DNA of 33,049 nucleotides, taken from positions 1 through 33,049 of the forward strand of contig DJVH01000120.1 in the NCBI GenBank assembly GCA_002440825.1, given 5' to 3'. The DNA is from Bacteriovoracaceae bacterium UBA6261 (GTDB taxonomy: Bacteria > Bdellovibrionota > Bacteriovoracia > Bacteriovoracales > Bacteriovoracaceae). A model generated the notes under the pieces. The model was given only the letters and a program-made list of their open reading frames with translations. It had not been told where the DNA came from and made no database searches. Shown one piece after another: positions 8,607 through 15,455 of the stretch (position 1 is the first letter of the stretch; each line of letters opens with the position of its first letter). Both the position numbers and the translations under genes were made by a program.

Positions 8607-8708
8607 AAAACGACCTTTGTGGAGTTCGCCTAAGTGATAGTTGAAAAGTGATCAAATATGTATGATCTAGCTCAGGAAAACAAAATTATCACAACCTAAC
8701 TTATTTCA

Positions 8709-8736
8709 TTGAAAATGAGGCTAATTGACCGATAAT
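8709..8736 (+). promoter_or_regulatory. Candidate promoter for the HD-GYP-FKBP operon, possibly leaderless
   Basis: TTGAAA (8709-8714), a 16-nt spacer and GATAAT (8731-8736) form a good sigma70-type promoter. Transcription would start about 7 nt later, at or next to the ATG at 8744. No Shine-Dalgarno sequence precedes that ATG, so the message may be leaderless. Confidence 0.45.
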
Positions 8737-8743
8737 AAATGGA

Positions 8744-10132
8744 ATGAAAGCACCAGAATGGCGACAAAATGTACTTCTCGTTTCCGATGATCCGGAGATC
8801 AAATCTTCTGTTCTACCGGCCTTCGGTTCGGAAACTCAATTCTTCACTGCACTCAATACTGAGGCGGCCATAGGAATCATTGATGAAACTCCGGTCAACG
8901 TGATGATCATCGATGCCAAAACGACCAATCCTTCTCTGCAATATTACGAGCAGGTTTTCGAAGAAAAGGAACAAATTCCTTTCATTGAACTTTCTCAATA
9001 CGCCACTCAGATCAATAATGGAGTGACTATTGTTCTCCTGGTAAATAAACTTCGCGCCAAGGATGGAGACTTTGCAAGAAAATGCGGAGCCGTTCTCATC
9101 ATGGATCGCAAAAGCATTTTGACCAACAGAATGATTTATTTGATTGAAGTCCTGAGAAAGCGCACGTTCAGAACAATCCTCGCGCGCGATATTCCGGAGG
9201 GAACAGTTTTTCCGGTCGATCTTTATTCATATCTTTCCCGAGCTAACCGCTATGTAAACTTTCTTCCGGCGGGAGAAGCCTTTACTTTAGAGAAGAAAGA
9301 AAAACTGCAGTCTTCTCATACTCGTCATCTCTATGTGATGGAAAAAGACCTGAGTCCTTTTCTTTCGTCGCTCAGAGGTCAGAGTGAAGCACAGACGTAT
9401 TCTGAATCACTTTCTTCACTCCGAAATCAATACAGACAATTTCTGATTCAGCTTTTTGATTTGTCCACTGACGGCATTTTGATTTTTGGAAAAGAACTCT
9501 ATGACAAGGGCATGGAGATCATCACCCAGCTTGAAAAACTTATTGAACGCTTTCCCACTGCGGGCGAAGCGATGACAGAACTTCCCTATCCACGTTTTTC
9601 GGCCATTGCTCACAGTCTTAATTGTGCGATGTACGCTCTCATGTTTGCCAAACATTGCGGTTTTGAAAACAGACACGACATTGCTTTAGGCGCTATGATT
9701 CACAATATCGGTTTTTCTGAAATCGATCAGTCACTTCTGCGCAAGCAGGAACAGGAAATGACGGCGGAAGAATTTGAGCAATACAAGAAACACGTTTTTC
9801 TTTCCATGGAACTTTTAAAGAAAAAACTTTTTCAGCTTTCACCTATGGTTGAAAAAATTATTCTTTCTCATCATGAAAATTACGACGGCACCGGTTTTCC
9901 GGAGGGACTTGCCGGAAACAATATTCCCCTTGAAGTAGCACTGGTTTCAATCCTGGGAAGTTTCGATTATTTCAACACTGTTCGACCGGGCGAAAAACCG
10001 CTTTCCCCGACAGAAGCCTGGCTGAAATTGCGCGAACATCACAATGAAGCGACAATGTTAAACAGAAAATTCAATCCGGCCTTACTTGTAGATCTGGATG
10101 ATTTTTTCCTGAACAATTTTTTTGAGAAATAA
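8744..10132 (+). CDS. Receiver-like plus degenerate HD-GYP protein (cyclic-di-GMP phosphodiesterase family)
   Basis: A 462-residue cytosolic protein. Residues 8-135 resemble a degenerate receiver (D15-D16 and a possible D57), a middle region of about 140-280 is unassigned, and residues 283-450 are an HD-GYP-type domain. Family residues present are H290, H320, H350, H376-H377 and the signature HHENYDGTGFP (GYP changed to GFP), plus D408. The defining HD pair reads HN (H320-N321), so one metal ligand is replaced. HD-GYP enzymes hydrolyse cyclic di-GMP; this copy may bind it without cleaving or use an altered metal centre. The stop codon overlaps the ATG of the FKBP gene (TAATG), so the two are translationally coupled. 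Unusual HD-GYP proteins are known from Bdellovibrio. Family call firm, activity uncertain. Confidence 0.85.
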   Translation: MKAPEWRQNVLLVSDDPEIKSSVLPAFGSETQFFTALNTEAAIGIIDETPVNVMIIDAKTTNPSLQYYEQVFEEKEQIPFIELSQYATQINNGVTIVLLVNKLRAKDGDFARKCGAVLIMDRKSILTNRMIYLIEVLRKRTFRTILARDIPEGTVFPVDLYSYLSRANRYVNFLPAGEAFTLEKKEKLQSSHTRHLYVMEKDLSPFLSSLRGQSEAQTYSESLSSLRNQYRQFLIQLFDLSTDGILIFGKELYDKGMEIITQLEKLIERFPTAGEAMTELPYPRFSAIAHSLNCAMYALMFAKHCGFENRHDIALGAMIHNIGFSEIDQSLLRKQEQEMTAEEFEQYKKHVFLSMELLKKKLFQLSPMVEKIILSHHENYDGTGFPEGLAGNNIPLEVALVSILGSFDYFNTVRPGEKPLSPTEAWLKLREHHNEATMLNRKFNPALLVDLDDFFLNNFFEK

Positions 10133-10479
10133 TGACAACACAAAACGAACTCATCATCACTGACGAAATTATCGGCACGGGCAAAGAAGCAAAAAAAGGG
10201 TCTCTGCTTCTTGTTCATTACACCGGCACACTGGACGACGGAACAAAATTTGATTCTTCTCACGATCGCGGCAAACCTTTTCAGTTTGTCATCGGAACCG
10301 GAAGAGTGATCAAAGGCTGGGATATGGGTGTGATGGGAATGAAAGAAGGCGGGAAAAGAAAACTTTTTGTCCCCGCTCACCTTGGCTACGGCGAACGTCA
10401 GGTAGGTCAGCTGATCCTTCCCAATTCCAATCTGCATTTCATCGTTGAACTTTTAGAAGTCAAAAACCGCGACGATTAA
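10132..10479 (+). CDS. FKBP-type peptidyl-prolyl cis-trans isomerase
   Basis: A 115-residue single-domain FKBP without signal peptide, so cytosolic. Typical motifs run through the domain: LLVHYTGTLDDGTKFDSS, PFQFVIGTGRVIKGWDMGVMGMKEGGKRKL, the AHLGYG loop, and the closing strand LHFIVELLEV. The aromatic pocket residues (Y in HYTG, F in KFDSS, W in KGWD, the second Y in GYG) are in place, so it should be an active prolyl isomerase and folding helper. The length equals a minimal FKBP. The start ATG overlaps the stop of the HD-GYP gene by one base, which implies coupled translation and possibly a joint role in signalling-protein folding. The stop is followed at once by a 13-bp sequence that recurs at the other side of the IS-like unit. 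Confidence 0.94.
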   Translation: MTTQNELIITDEIIGTGKEAKKGSLLLVHYTGTLDDGTKFDSSHDRGKPFQFVIGTGRVIKGWDMGVMGMKEGGKRKLFVPAHLGYGERQVGQLILPNSNLHFIVELLEVKNRDD

Positions 10480-10492
10480 TTTTTAGTGAAAA
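10480..10492. repeat. Left copy of 13-bp direct repeat flanking the IS-like unit
   Basis: TTTTTAGTGAAAA, identical to 11620-11632. The two copies lie just outside the inverted, hairpin-forming ends of the transposase-bearing unit and could be a target-site duplication. AT-richness of both ends means part of the match could be chance. Confidence 0.5.
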
Positions 10493-10495
10493 AAA

Positions 10496-10517
10496 ACTGC
10501 CCCACTTGAGTGGGGCT
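10496..10517 (-). terminator. Hairpin at left end of IS-like unit, strong terminator for the minus strand
   Basis: The stem GCCCCAC (10499-10505) / GTGGGGC (10510-10516) with loop TTGA is followed on the minus strand by AG and eight T residues, so it should end the transposase-like transcript. On the plus strand no T-run follows, so it would be a poor terminator for the FKBP operon. Confidence 0.75.
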
Positions 10518-10559
10518 AAAAATACTCTGGATTTTGTTTTTCTCGAACAAATTTTAACT

Positions 10560-11489
10560 TTAAGGTTGATGAATTAATTTTAATTTATTTTTCTTTCTTA
10601 CTTTTCGCGATTGATTCCGCAGTACTTCATTAAAATAATTTATAAAAATATCAATGTGGTCTTGGAGATGATTTTCCTTCTTCGTCGTGTTCCACGACCT
10701 TCGAAAAAGACGATTGATATTGGCTCGAAACATGGCAAGAATTTGGTTAATAGCAAAAAGCGGGTCAAATCTTTTTGACTTCAGTTCACCAAATCCAGCG
10801 ACTGCTGCGCGCTCTCCCTTAAATTTCAAATGAGTTGATTTTGGATAATGCTTTTTAATGAGTTCCGGGTACCTTTTATGCTCGTCAGTCTTAAATTCTG
10901 CATTCGGAGCAATGACAGGCCTGAGATTTTCAAGAAGTAAATCGAGATTTTTTGTGTGTTTATTCTTCCTCCGACCGTACTTTCTCCTCGAGATTTCCGC
11001 AATTTTTCCAAACGCCGGAATTTCTGAAACCACCGCACCTAAAATCAAGCGCTCCTTTGGGTCGATTACAACACTTACTGAAACTGGTTTCAATTTTGTG
11101 TGAACACATGTTATAAGATCATCGAATTGTACCTGAATGGCTTTTCCCTCTTTCAAAATTTTATGACGTTCCCGCTCTGAATATCTTGCCTTTTTTGCAA
11201 GATATTCAATTTTTCGCTGAATCGTTTTGGGATGAAGCCCCAGGTTTAAGCTTAGGCGATTCATTGATTTTCCACCGGCATAATCTTCTTTGATCCGCTG
11301 ATTAAATCTTCGCTTTTTTTGACGGTATTCAAACTTGTGAGTTGAAGAAGAATATTTTTTCCCACAAATCTTACATTTGTAGCGCTGTACAAAGCGTGAG
11401 TCGTCAGCTCGAAAATAATGTCCGTCTTTTTTCTGAAAAACATTTTGAAGATACATTTTGCATTCTTGATTTGGGCAGCCTGTGTTCAT
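10560..11489 (-). CDS. DDE-type transposase-like protein with N-terminal zinc ribbon (IS1/IS1595-like)
   Basis: A 309-residue, lysine- and arginine-rich protein. Residues 5-46 form a zinc ribbon (CPNQEC ... CKICGKKY), as in IS1/IS1595-type transposases. Residues 67-95 look like a helix-turn-helix (YAGGKSMNRLSLNLGLHPKTIQRKI). The rest fits an RNase-H-like DDE core: first Asp in VQFDDLIT, second in FKTDEHKRYP, and a candidate Glu in GFGELKSKRFDP, followed by the basic helix NINRLFRRSWNTTK. It probably cuts and joins DNA at the unit's ends. The reading frame is intact, so it may be active. No close Shine-Dalgarno is evident before the ATG. Two copies of CGCTATCAATT lie upstream. Exact family not determined. 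Confidence 0.72.
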   Translation of the reverse strand: MNTGCPNQECKMYLQNVFQKKDGHYFRADDSRFVQRYKCKICGKKYSSSTHKFEYRQKKRRFNQRIKEDYAGGKSMNRLSLNLGLHPKTIQRKIEYLAKKARYSERERHKILKEGKAIQVQFDDLITCVHTKLKPVSVSVVIDPKERLILGAVVSEIPAFGKIAEISRRKYGRRKNKHTKNLDLLLENLRPVIAPNAEFKTDEHKRYPELIKKHYPKSTHLKFKGERAAVAGFGELKSKRFDPLFAINQILAMFRANINRLFRRSWNTTKKENHLQDHIDIFINYFNEVLRNQSRKVRKKNKLKLIHQP

Positions 11490-11527
11490 GAGAGGCTTTT
11501 AAGCAAATAAAAGAACAAAAAAGAAAA

Positions 11528-11573
11528 CGCTATCAATTGAAATTACAAGAAAAGAAAACTTTCGCTATCAATT
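11528..11573. repeat. Pair of 11-bp direct repeats upstream of the transposase-like gene
   Basis: CGCTATCAATT occurs at 11528-11538 and 11563-11573, with starts 35 bp apart, between the transposase-like start codon and the unit's right end. They may be binding sites for the transposase or its own regulation. No copy was found near the left end. Confidence 0.55.
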
Positions 11574-11599
11574 TTTGAATTAAGATCTAACAAATTAAA

Positions 11600-11624
11600 A
11601 CCCCACGGAAGTGGGGTAGTTTTT
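11600..11624. terminator. Hairpin at right end of IS-like unit, bidirectional terminator
   Basis: The stem ACCCCAC (11600-11606) / GTGGGGT (11611-11617) has loop GGAA. TTTTT follows on the plus strand and TTTTAATTT on the minus strand. In the minus direction it would end the metallo-hydrolase transcript, whose stop lies at 11623-11625. Confidence 0.75.
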
Positions 11625-11632
11625 AGTGAAAA
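11620..11632. repeat. Right copy of 13-bp direct repeat flanking the IS-like unit
   Basis: TTTTTAGTGAAAA, identical to 10480-10492. It overlaps the last codons and stop of the metallo-hydrolase gene, so if it is a target duplication the insertion did not disrupt that gene. Confidence 0.5.
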
Positions 11633-12534
11633 TGTCCTGATTCCAATCCGTGATGATATTCGCGAAATTCCGGTTTGATATAGGCCAGAGGAAGATCAGG
11701 ATTCCGTCCGGTAATTTTCTGAAACTCATGAGCATCATGTGAACAAAAGATTTTCACTTCGTGTGAATGCTCTTGTTTCAACGTCCGCAATCTTTCCTGA
11801 TTCCACACACGTGCTTTATGATTTTTTTCCATGAGCACCTGATACATGGTAAGTCCCGGAGTGCAGTGCGGTTCCTGCAAATTCATTTCTCCATGATAAA
11901 AGTAAGCGTCGCCGGCATTGATCAGCCATTTATCCGATTGCTGAATGGCAATTCCCGCATGACCTAAGGTGTGACCGATGAGCGGGATGAAAGCAATTTC
12001 CGGAGGAAGTCCGTGAAGAGCGTTGACTTTTTCAAAGCCAAACCACGACTCTCCAATACCTCTTTCATAGGTCATCCAGTTTTGTTTCGTGTTCCACTGC
12101 TGAGGCCGATAGCGCTGACGATCAAGCCACGTTTTTTGCAAAAGAGCATAGTCCATTTCTTCTTTCAGCATATGCACTTTTGCGTGAGGAAAATCGTCCA
12201 GACCTCCGGCATGATCAAAGTCCAGATGCGTGAGAACAATGTGTCTGACATCAAGCGGATCAAAACCCATTTTTTCTATTTGTCTTATAGCCGTTAGCTC
12301 TTCTTTAAATTCCGGCTCAAGCATTTTAAGAAAGAATTCACTCAACCGGGTATGTGGATTATGAACATCATGCAATCCAAACCCTGTATCAACCAGAATC
12401 AGTTCAGTTGGTGTTTCGACCAGCAGGCAATGATTGGTCAAGTGCGCTCTTTCCAGAATCGACTCTTTGCCATGATCCATCAGCGCTCCTCCCAGAGGAC
12501 AGGAAGAGATACAGTTGAGATGATGTACTTTCAT
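11623..12534 (-). CDS. Metallo-beta-lactamase-fold hydrolase (lactonase-like)
   Basis: A 303-residue soluble enzyme without signal peptide. The metal motif is THLDFDHAGG (H103, D105, D107, H108), a variant of HxHxDH in which the second His is Asp. Further ligands are likely the His in IGHTLGHAG, the Asp in NAGDAYFYHG and the His in CSHDAHEF. The N-terminal LLVETPTELILVDTG strand is typical of the fold. The layout resembles AHL-lactonase-like hydrolases, which open lactone rings, but substrate cannot be told. AGGAGG precedes the ATG. The gene is divergent from the cupredoxin-DUF305 operon (97 bp between starts) and convergent with the FKBP gene across the IS-like unit. HxDxDH variants are common in this subfamily, so it need not be inactive. 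Confidence 0.85.
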   Translation of the reverse strand: MKVHHLNCISSCPLGGALMDHGKESILERAHLTNHCLLVETPTELILVDTGFGLHDVHNPHTRLSEFFLKMLEPEFKEELTAIRQIEKMGFDPLDVRHIVLTHLDFDHAGGLDDFPHAKVHMLKEEMDYALLQKTWLDRQRYRPQQWNTKQNWMTYERGIGESWFGFEKVNALHGLPPEIAFIPLIGHTLGHAGIAIQQSDKWLINAGDAYFYHGEMNLQEPHCTPGLTMYQVLMEKNHKARVWNQERLRTLKQEHSHEVKIFCSHDAHEFQKITGRNPDLPLAYIKPEFREYHHGLESGHFH

Positions 12535-12579
12535 ACTTTCCTCCTTTAATCTAATTTAGAAAATTGCAAGAGAATGGCC

Positions 12580-12611
12580 ATGTCACAAATCAAGGCCGAC
12601 AGGCGTATACA
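12580..12611 (+). promoter_or_regulatory. ECF-type promoter-like element of the cupredoxin operon, shared with cusCBA
   Basis: TGTCACA (12581-12587), 16 nt, then CGTATAC (12604-12610), ending 21 nt before the ATG. The same arrangement, with ATGTCACAAAT and GGCGTATAC identical and the middle 10 nt different, occurs upstream of cusC on the opposite strand (21331-21362). The form TGTCACA-N16-CGT resembles promoters of extracytoplasmic-function sigma factors, such as the ECF41 type as I recall it. Two conserved boxes with a variable spacer of equal length point to co-regulation. Confidence 0.72.
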
Positions 12612-12631
12612 GAATTAAAGGAGTATGCTCG

Positions 12632-12952
12632 ATGAAAACAATTATTCTTACGATTCTTTCCGTCTTTATGAGTTCAACTTTTGCCGCAGAAAAAACAATT
12701 CCCGTGGCCGTGACTACCAAGGGATTCGAACCTGCAAAAATCGAACTGAAGGATGGCGATACAGTCACCCTGGCCGTGACCAGAAAAACGGATTCAACGT
12801 GCGCCACTGAAATTAAAATACCTTCACTCAAGATGAAAAAAGAGCTGCCGCTCAATAAAACAGTTAACGTAAGCTTGGGCAAAGTAAAAAAAGGCGATAT
12901 TACGTTCAGCTGTGGAATGGATATGGTCAGCGGTGTTGTTAACATAAAATAA
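12632..12952 (+). CDS. Periplasmic cupredoxin-like copper-binding protein
   Basis: A 106-residue exported protein: signal peptide of about 18 residues (cleavage after FAA or so) followed by a single small cupredoxin fold. The segment STCATEIKIPSL (C57) and the terminal TFSCGMDMVSGVV (C94, M96, M98) are typical of the cupredoxin domain often linked to copper efflux systems. It probably binds copper in the periplasm. GGAG lies 8 nt before the ATG at 12632; an out-of-frame ATG at 12625 is ignored. A DUF305-type gene follows 69 nt downstream, and the pair shares its promoter element with cusCBA. It may fill the role that the small CusF protein has in E. coli, which is inference. Confidence 0.87.
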   Translation: MKTIILTILSVFMSSTFAAEKTIPVAVTTKGFEPAKIELKDGDTVTLAVTRKTDSTCATEIKIPSLKMKKELPLNKTVNVSLGKVKKGDITFSCGMDMVSGVVNIK

Positions 12953-13021
12953 TTGATCATAGCCGTTGGCATAGTTTTTTATGGGCGCTGACTTTGCAAA
13001 AAAAATTGCTTAGGAGCTTTT

Positions 13022-13519
13022 ATGGAAAATACTATGCCAATGCATCACCTAGTTTCTGACTCAAAAAAAGAGCAGCATTCCAGCTACAAGAAGCTCGCTA
13101 TCATGAGTGTTCTTCATTTCATTATCATGTATCTTGTTATGTATACGATGGTTTACTCTTTTAAAGAAGTTATCCCCAATATTAACAATTTCTATATGAC
13201 GGGAATGATGCTTTCACCGATGATTATCCTCATGCCATTGGCGATGGGGAAAATGTATCCGGATAAGAAATTGAATTTATCTATCTACTTTATTTCGACA
13301 ATTCTTTTTGTTTTATTCTTTTACGGGATGCGCACGCAGGCCTTGGTAGGAGATAAACAATTTGTGAAATCAATGATCCCTCACCATTCAGGAGCGATCC
13401 TCATGTGTGAACAGGCCAATATCACAGACATTGAGCTTAAAAATCTTTGTGCAAAAATTATAAAAGGTCAGTCAGAAGAAATTCAACAAATGAGGGCCAT
13501 TTCAGAAAGGCTTCGTTAA
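13022..13519 (+). CDS. DUF305-type membrane protein, copper-linked
   Basis: A 165-residue inner-membrane protein with three hydrophobic segments (about 24-46, 57-76, 86-105) and a short C-terminal domain of DUF305 type: SMIPHHSGAILMCEQANITDIEL ... IIKGQSEEIQQM. The His pair, Met and Cys in this region are likely metal ligands. DUF305 proteins are frequently found with copper resistance genes; their biochemical role is poorly known. The His- and Met-containing N-terminus (MENTMPMHHL) adds further possible copper ligands. AGGAG precedes the ATG. It lies 69 nt after the cupredoxin gene and is probably co-transcribed from the TGTCACA-type promoter. Confidence 0.83.
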   Translation: MENTMPMHHLVSDSKKEQHSSYKKLAIMSVLHFIIMYLVMYTMVYSFKEVIPNINNFYMTGMMLSPMIILMPLAMGKMYPDKKLNLSIYFISTILFVLFFYGMRTQALVGDKQFVKSMIPHHSGAILMCEQANITDIELKNLCAKIIKGQSEEIQQMRAISERLR

Positions 13520-13678
13520 CCTCAAAATGATCCCTATCTATTTAGATCAACAGGCTTAATGGCGCTTTTTACGAAAGCTGCGCTGGAGTCGCTTCCCCTG
13601 TAAAAGTTCACTAGACTTATTTACAAAACTCTTCCCTTATGCGACTTTCGCCGTGACATCAATCAAGGGGAATTTCCT
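13520..13678. other. Intergenic region before the exported-protein pair
   Basis: In 159 bp I see no clear terminator for the DUF305 gene and no strong promoter. AAGGGG at 13666-13671 is the ribosome site for the GTG start at 13679. Confidence 0.4.
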
Positions 13679-14851
13679 GTGAAAACTGCACTTCTTTCAG
13701 TTCTTTTTATCCTGTCTCAAAGCGCTCTCGCCGCCCCAAAAACGTGCGAAGCTTTTCTGGGCGGAAAACTTAAAAAAGAAAACATCATTCTTCCTCTTCC
13801 CTATATTTTTTATCCAAAAGATTCCTGGTCCAAACCGGCCAAATGGTCGATGGATGCCCAGGCCTTAAAACTTATCAATCCTCCTTCCATCAAAATTGAA
13901 TGCGGCAAACCTTTTTTCTACGGCGCCTTTGAGCCCTTGACTGCTGCAGGAGTTCTTCCCCAGGCGATTCTCACTGATCCATGGGTGACGACTGGTTACG
14001 ATGGCAAACCAAGAGTCATTGAAGCGACAACGATGTATGGCTTCGGCAGCTCTTATGATTATCCGTATCCGGAAATTAATTTTGAAAATTCGACACCAAC
14101 AATTATCAATGCCGTTCTTCCTGCTGGCACAAAAGACGTCTGCGATTTAACCAAAATTGATCTTCCGACAGATCTCACTTTTCACACACAAATTTCTCTT
14201 CCTCCGACAGGCATGGATCACTACGCCCTACCAAGCGAATACGGAAATTACCGTTGGGACAATTCCAAAGTACCGGCATGGCCTTCAGTAGAACTCACTG
14301 TTGTGGATCCCTACATCACTTTATCCTGCGATAAAGTTTTCAGCTTCGAAGGAACATTTCAATGGCCATACGAATTTGATCAGATGGATGGACTTTGCAA
14401 AGGCTCAGTCGATCGCCAGATGACAATGGAAGGAACATTCTTCGTTGAAGAAGAAAACAAAGTTCACGGTTTTCTTCACGTTAAAAAACCAACAGTCACT
14501 TCGACTGGAGCTGTCTCTGCGTATTTCACCGGAAATGATTTTGATATCGAACTCGACGGATTTATCCGTACAGCTGAAGATGGAAAAAAAGTTGTCGATC
14601 TCGCCTACTTCGACGGAGGCGACGGCATTTCCTGGAACTATACTTTAAGCTGCTTTGGAGCCACTCAAAAATACTCGTGGTTTGCGGCCGCGAGAGAATT
14701 TTTAAAAGTCATGCAGGAAGATGAAATCTGGAGCGATCTCAATCCAGGCTATATCCAGTTTGATCTTGAAAACGATGAAAAAGACTATGACGTGAATAAG
14801 GGCGGTCAGGGAACTGCTCACGTTCACCGCGTCTGGAAAAAACTCTACTAA
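13679..14851 (+). CDS. Exported protein of unknown function
   Basis: A 390-residue protein with a GTG start supported by AAGGGG 8 nt upstream, and a signal peptide (MKTALLSVLFILSQSALAA, read as Met). The mature part is rich in aromatic residues, Asp and Pro, and has Cys scattered through it (for example CEAFLGG, IECGKPFF, KDVCDLTK, LSCDKVFSF, GLCKGSVD, LSCFG), consistent with a disulfide-bonded exoprotein. Repeated beta-type stretches such as VVDPYITLSCDKVFSFEGTFQWP suggest a beta-rich fold. I recognise no family or catalytic motif. A second small exported protein follows 50 nt downstream, so the two may be co-expressed. Confidence 0.8.
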   Translation: MKTALLSVLFILSQSALAAPKTCEAFLGGKLKKENIILPLPYIFYPKDSWSKPAKWSMDAQALKLINPPSIKIECGKPFFYGAFEPLTAAGVLPQAILTDPWVTTGYDGKPRVIEATTMYGFGSSYDYPYPEINFENSTPTIINAVLPAGTKDVCDLTKIDLPTDLTFHTQISLPPTGMDHYALPSEYGNYRWDNSKVPAWPSVELTVVDPYITLSCDKVFSFEGTFQWPYEFDQMDGLCKGSVDRQMTMEGTFFVEEENKVHGFLHVKKPTVTSTGAVSAYFTGNDFDIELDGFIRTAEDGKKVVDLAYFDGGDGISWNYTLSCFGATQKYSWFAAAREFLKVMQEDEIWSDLNPGYIQFDLENDEKDYDVNKGGQGTAHVHRVWKKLY

Positions 14852-14901
14852 AAATTTGATTGCGCCGCCTTTTTCCACTACGATTATGGGAAGAGGTGGC
14901 C

Positions 14902-15441
14902 ATGAAAAATATTCTTCTTTTAACATTTCTCATTTCCTTCCGCGCATTTTCCTGGGAAGCCCCGGAAGTTCTCGAAGGCGCTTGCTATGACGGCTGCACA
15001 ATCGAAATGCAGACAATGTATGAAAAATATCTCAGCCTCACAACTCCACCCTCGCTTGAACCGGCCATGTACTCAGGTGAATGCCATCATCAATCGGGCA
15101 GTCTCGATCCTGAAACAACCCACTACATCGGTCTTCTCATTGATACCTATAACGGACAACAAACCATGTCTCCGGTTCTGCAATATTTCGGTGAAGATAA
15201 CGATATGAAGGACTGGACTCTTGAAGATGCCAGAAGAGAAATGTCGGAAGACTGGAAGAAAAACGGACAATTCAAACTTTATCCAACCTCACTGACTTCA
15301 CATTATGACGATGACGAAGGCTATCCCGCTCTCGTCTATTGGGCCCGTCAGGATCAGGTGACAAAAGATATCTACTTCATGAGCTATATGCGCGGCTGGA
15401 GTACTGCGTTTTGTGTCGCTCATCCGAACAAAACAAAATAA
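14902..15441 (+). CDS. Small exported protein of unknown function
   Basis: A 179-residue protein. The ATG at 14902 gives a clean signal peptide (MKNILLLTFLISFRAFS) and is preceded by GAAGAGG; a longer frame from a TTG at 14860 lacks these and is rejected. The mature part has paired Cys (ACYDGCTIEM, SGECHH, TAFCVAHP), acidic stretches (HYDDDEGYP) and many aromatic residues, fitting a disulfide-stabilised periplasmic or secreted protein. No family is recognised. It lies 50 nt after the 390-residue exported protein, probably in one operon. A run of hairpins follows the stop. Confidence 0.8.
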   Translation: MKNILLLTFLISFRAFSWEAPEVLEGACYDGCTIEMQTMYEKYLSLTTPPSLEPAMYSGECHHQSGSLDPETTHYIGLLIDTYNGQQTMSPVLQYFGEDNDMKDWTLEDARREMSEDWKKNGQFKLYPTSLTSHYDDDEGYPALVYWARQDQVTKDIYFMSYMRGWSTAFCVAHPNKTK

Positions 15442-15455
15442 TTTAAACTGCTGCA

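Larger units (their letters stand above)
10493..11619 (-). mobile_element. Candidate insertion sequence with foldable inverted ends
   Basis: A unit of about 1.13 kb holds one transposase-like gene. Its left end (10497-10517) and the reverse complement of its right end (11599-11619) match at 17 of 21 positions, sharing CTRCCCCACTTNNGTGGGGYT. Each end is itself a GC-rich hairpin. The unit is flanked by identical 13-bp repeats (10480-10492, 11620-11632). It lies between the convergent FKBP and metallo-hydrolase genes. The alternative is a resident gene between two similar terminators. I infer an insertion sequence related to the IS1/IS1595 group, but family and boundaries are not proven. Confidence 0.5.

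Noticed and set aside
12581..12611. MerR/CueR-type promoter with 19-nt spacer (TGTCAC-N19-TATACA)
   Set aside because: The spacer has no dyad and is not conserved between the two copies, whereas the outer boxes are; an ECF sigma promoter explains the pattern better.
12625..12810. 61-codon frame overlapping the cupredoxin gene
   Set aside because: It starts at a nearby ATG out of frame and has no signal peptide or motif, while the frame from 12632 encodes a recognisable cupredoxin.
14860..14901. Upstream extension of the small exported protein from a TTG
   Set aside because: It puts charged residues before the signal peptide and has no ribosome site; the ATG at 14902 has GAAGAGG upstream and gives a normal signal peptide.
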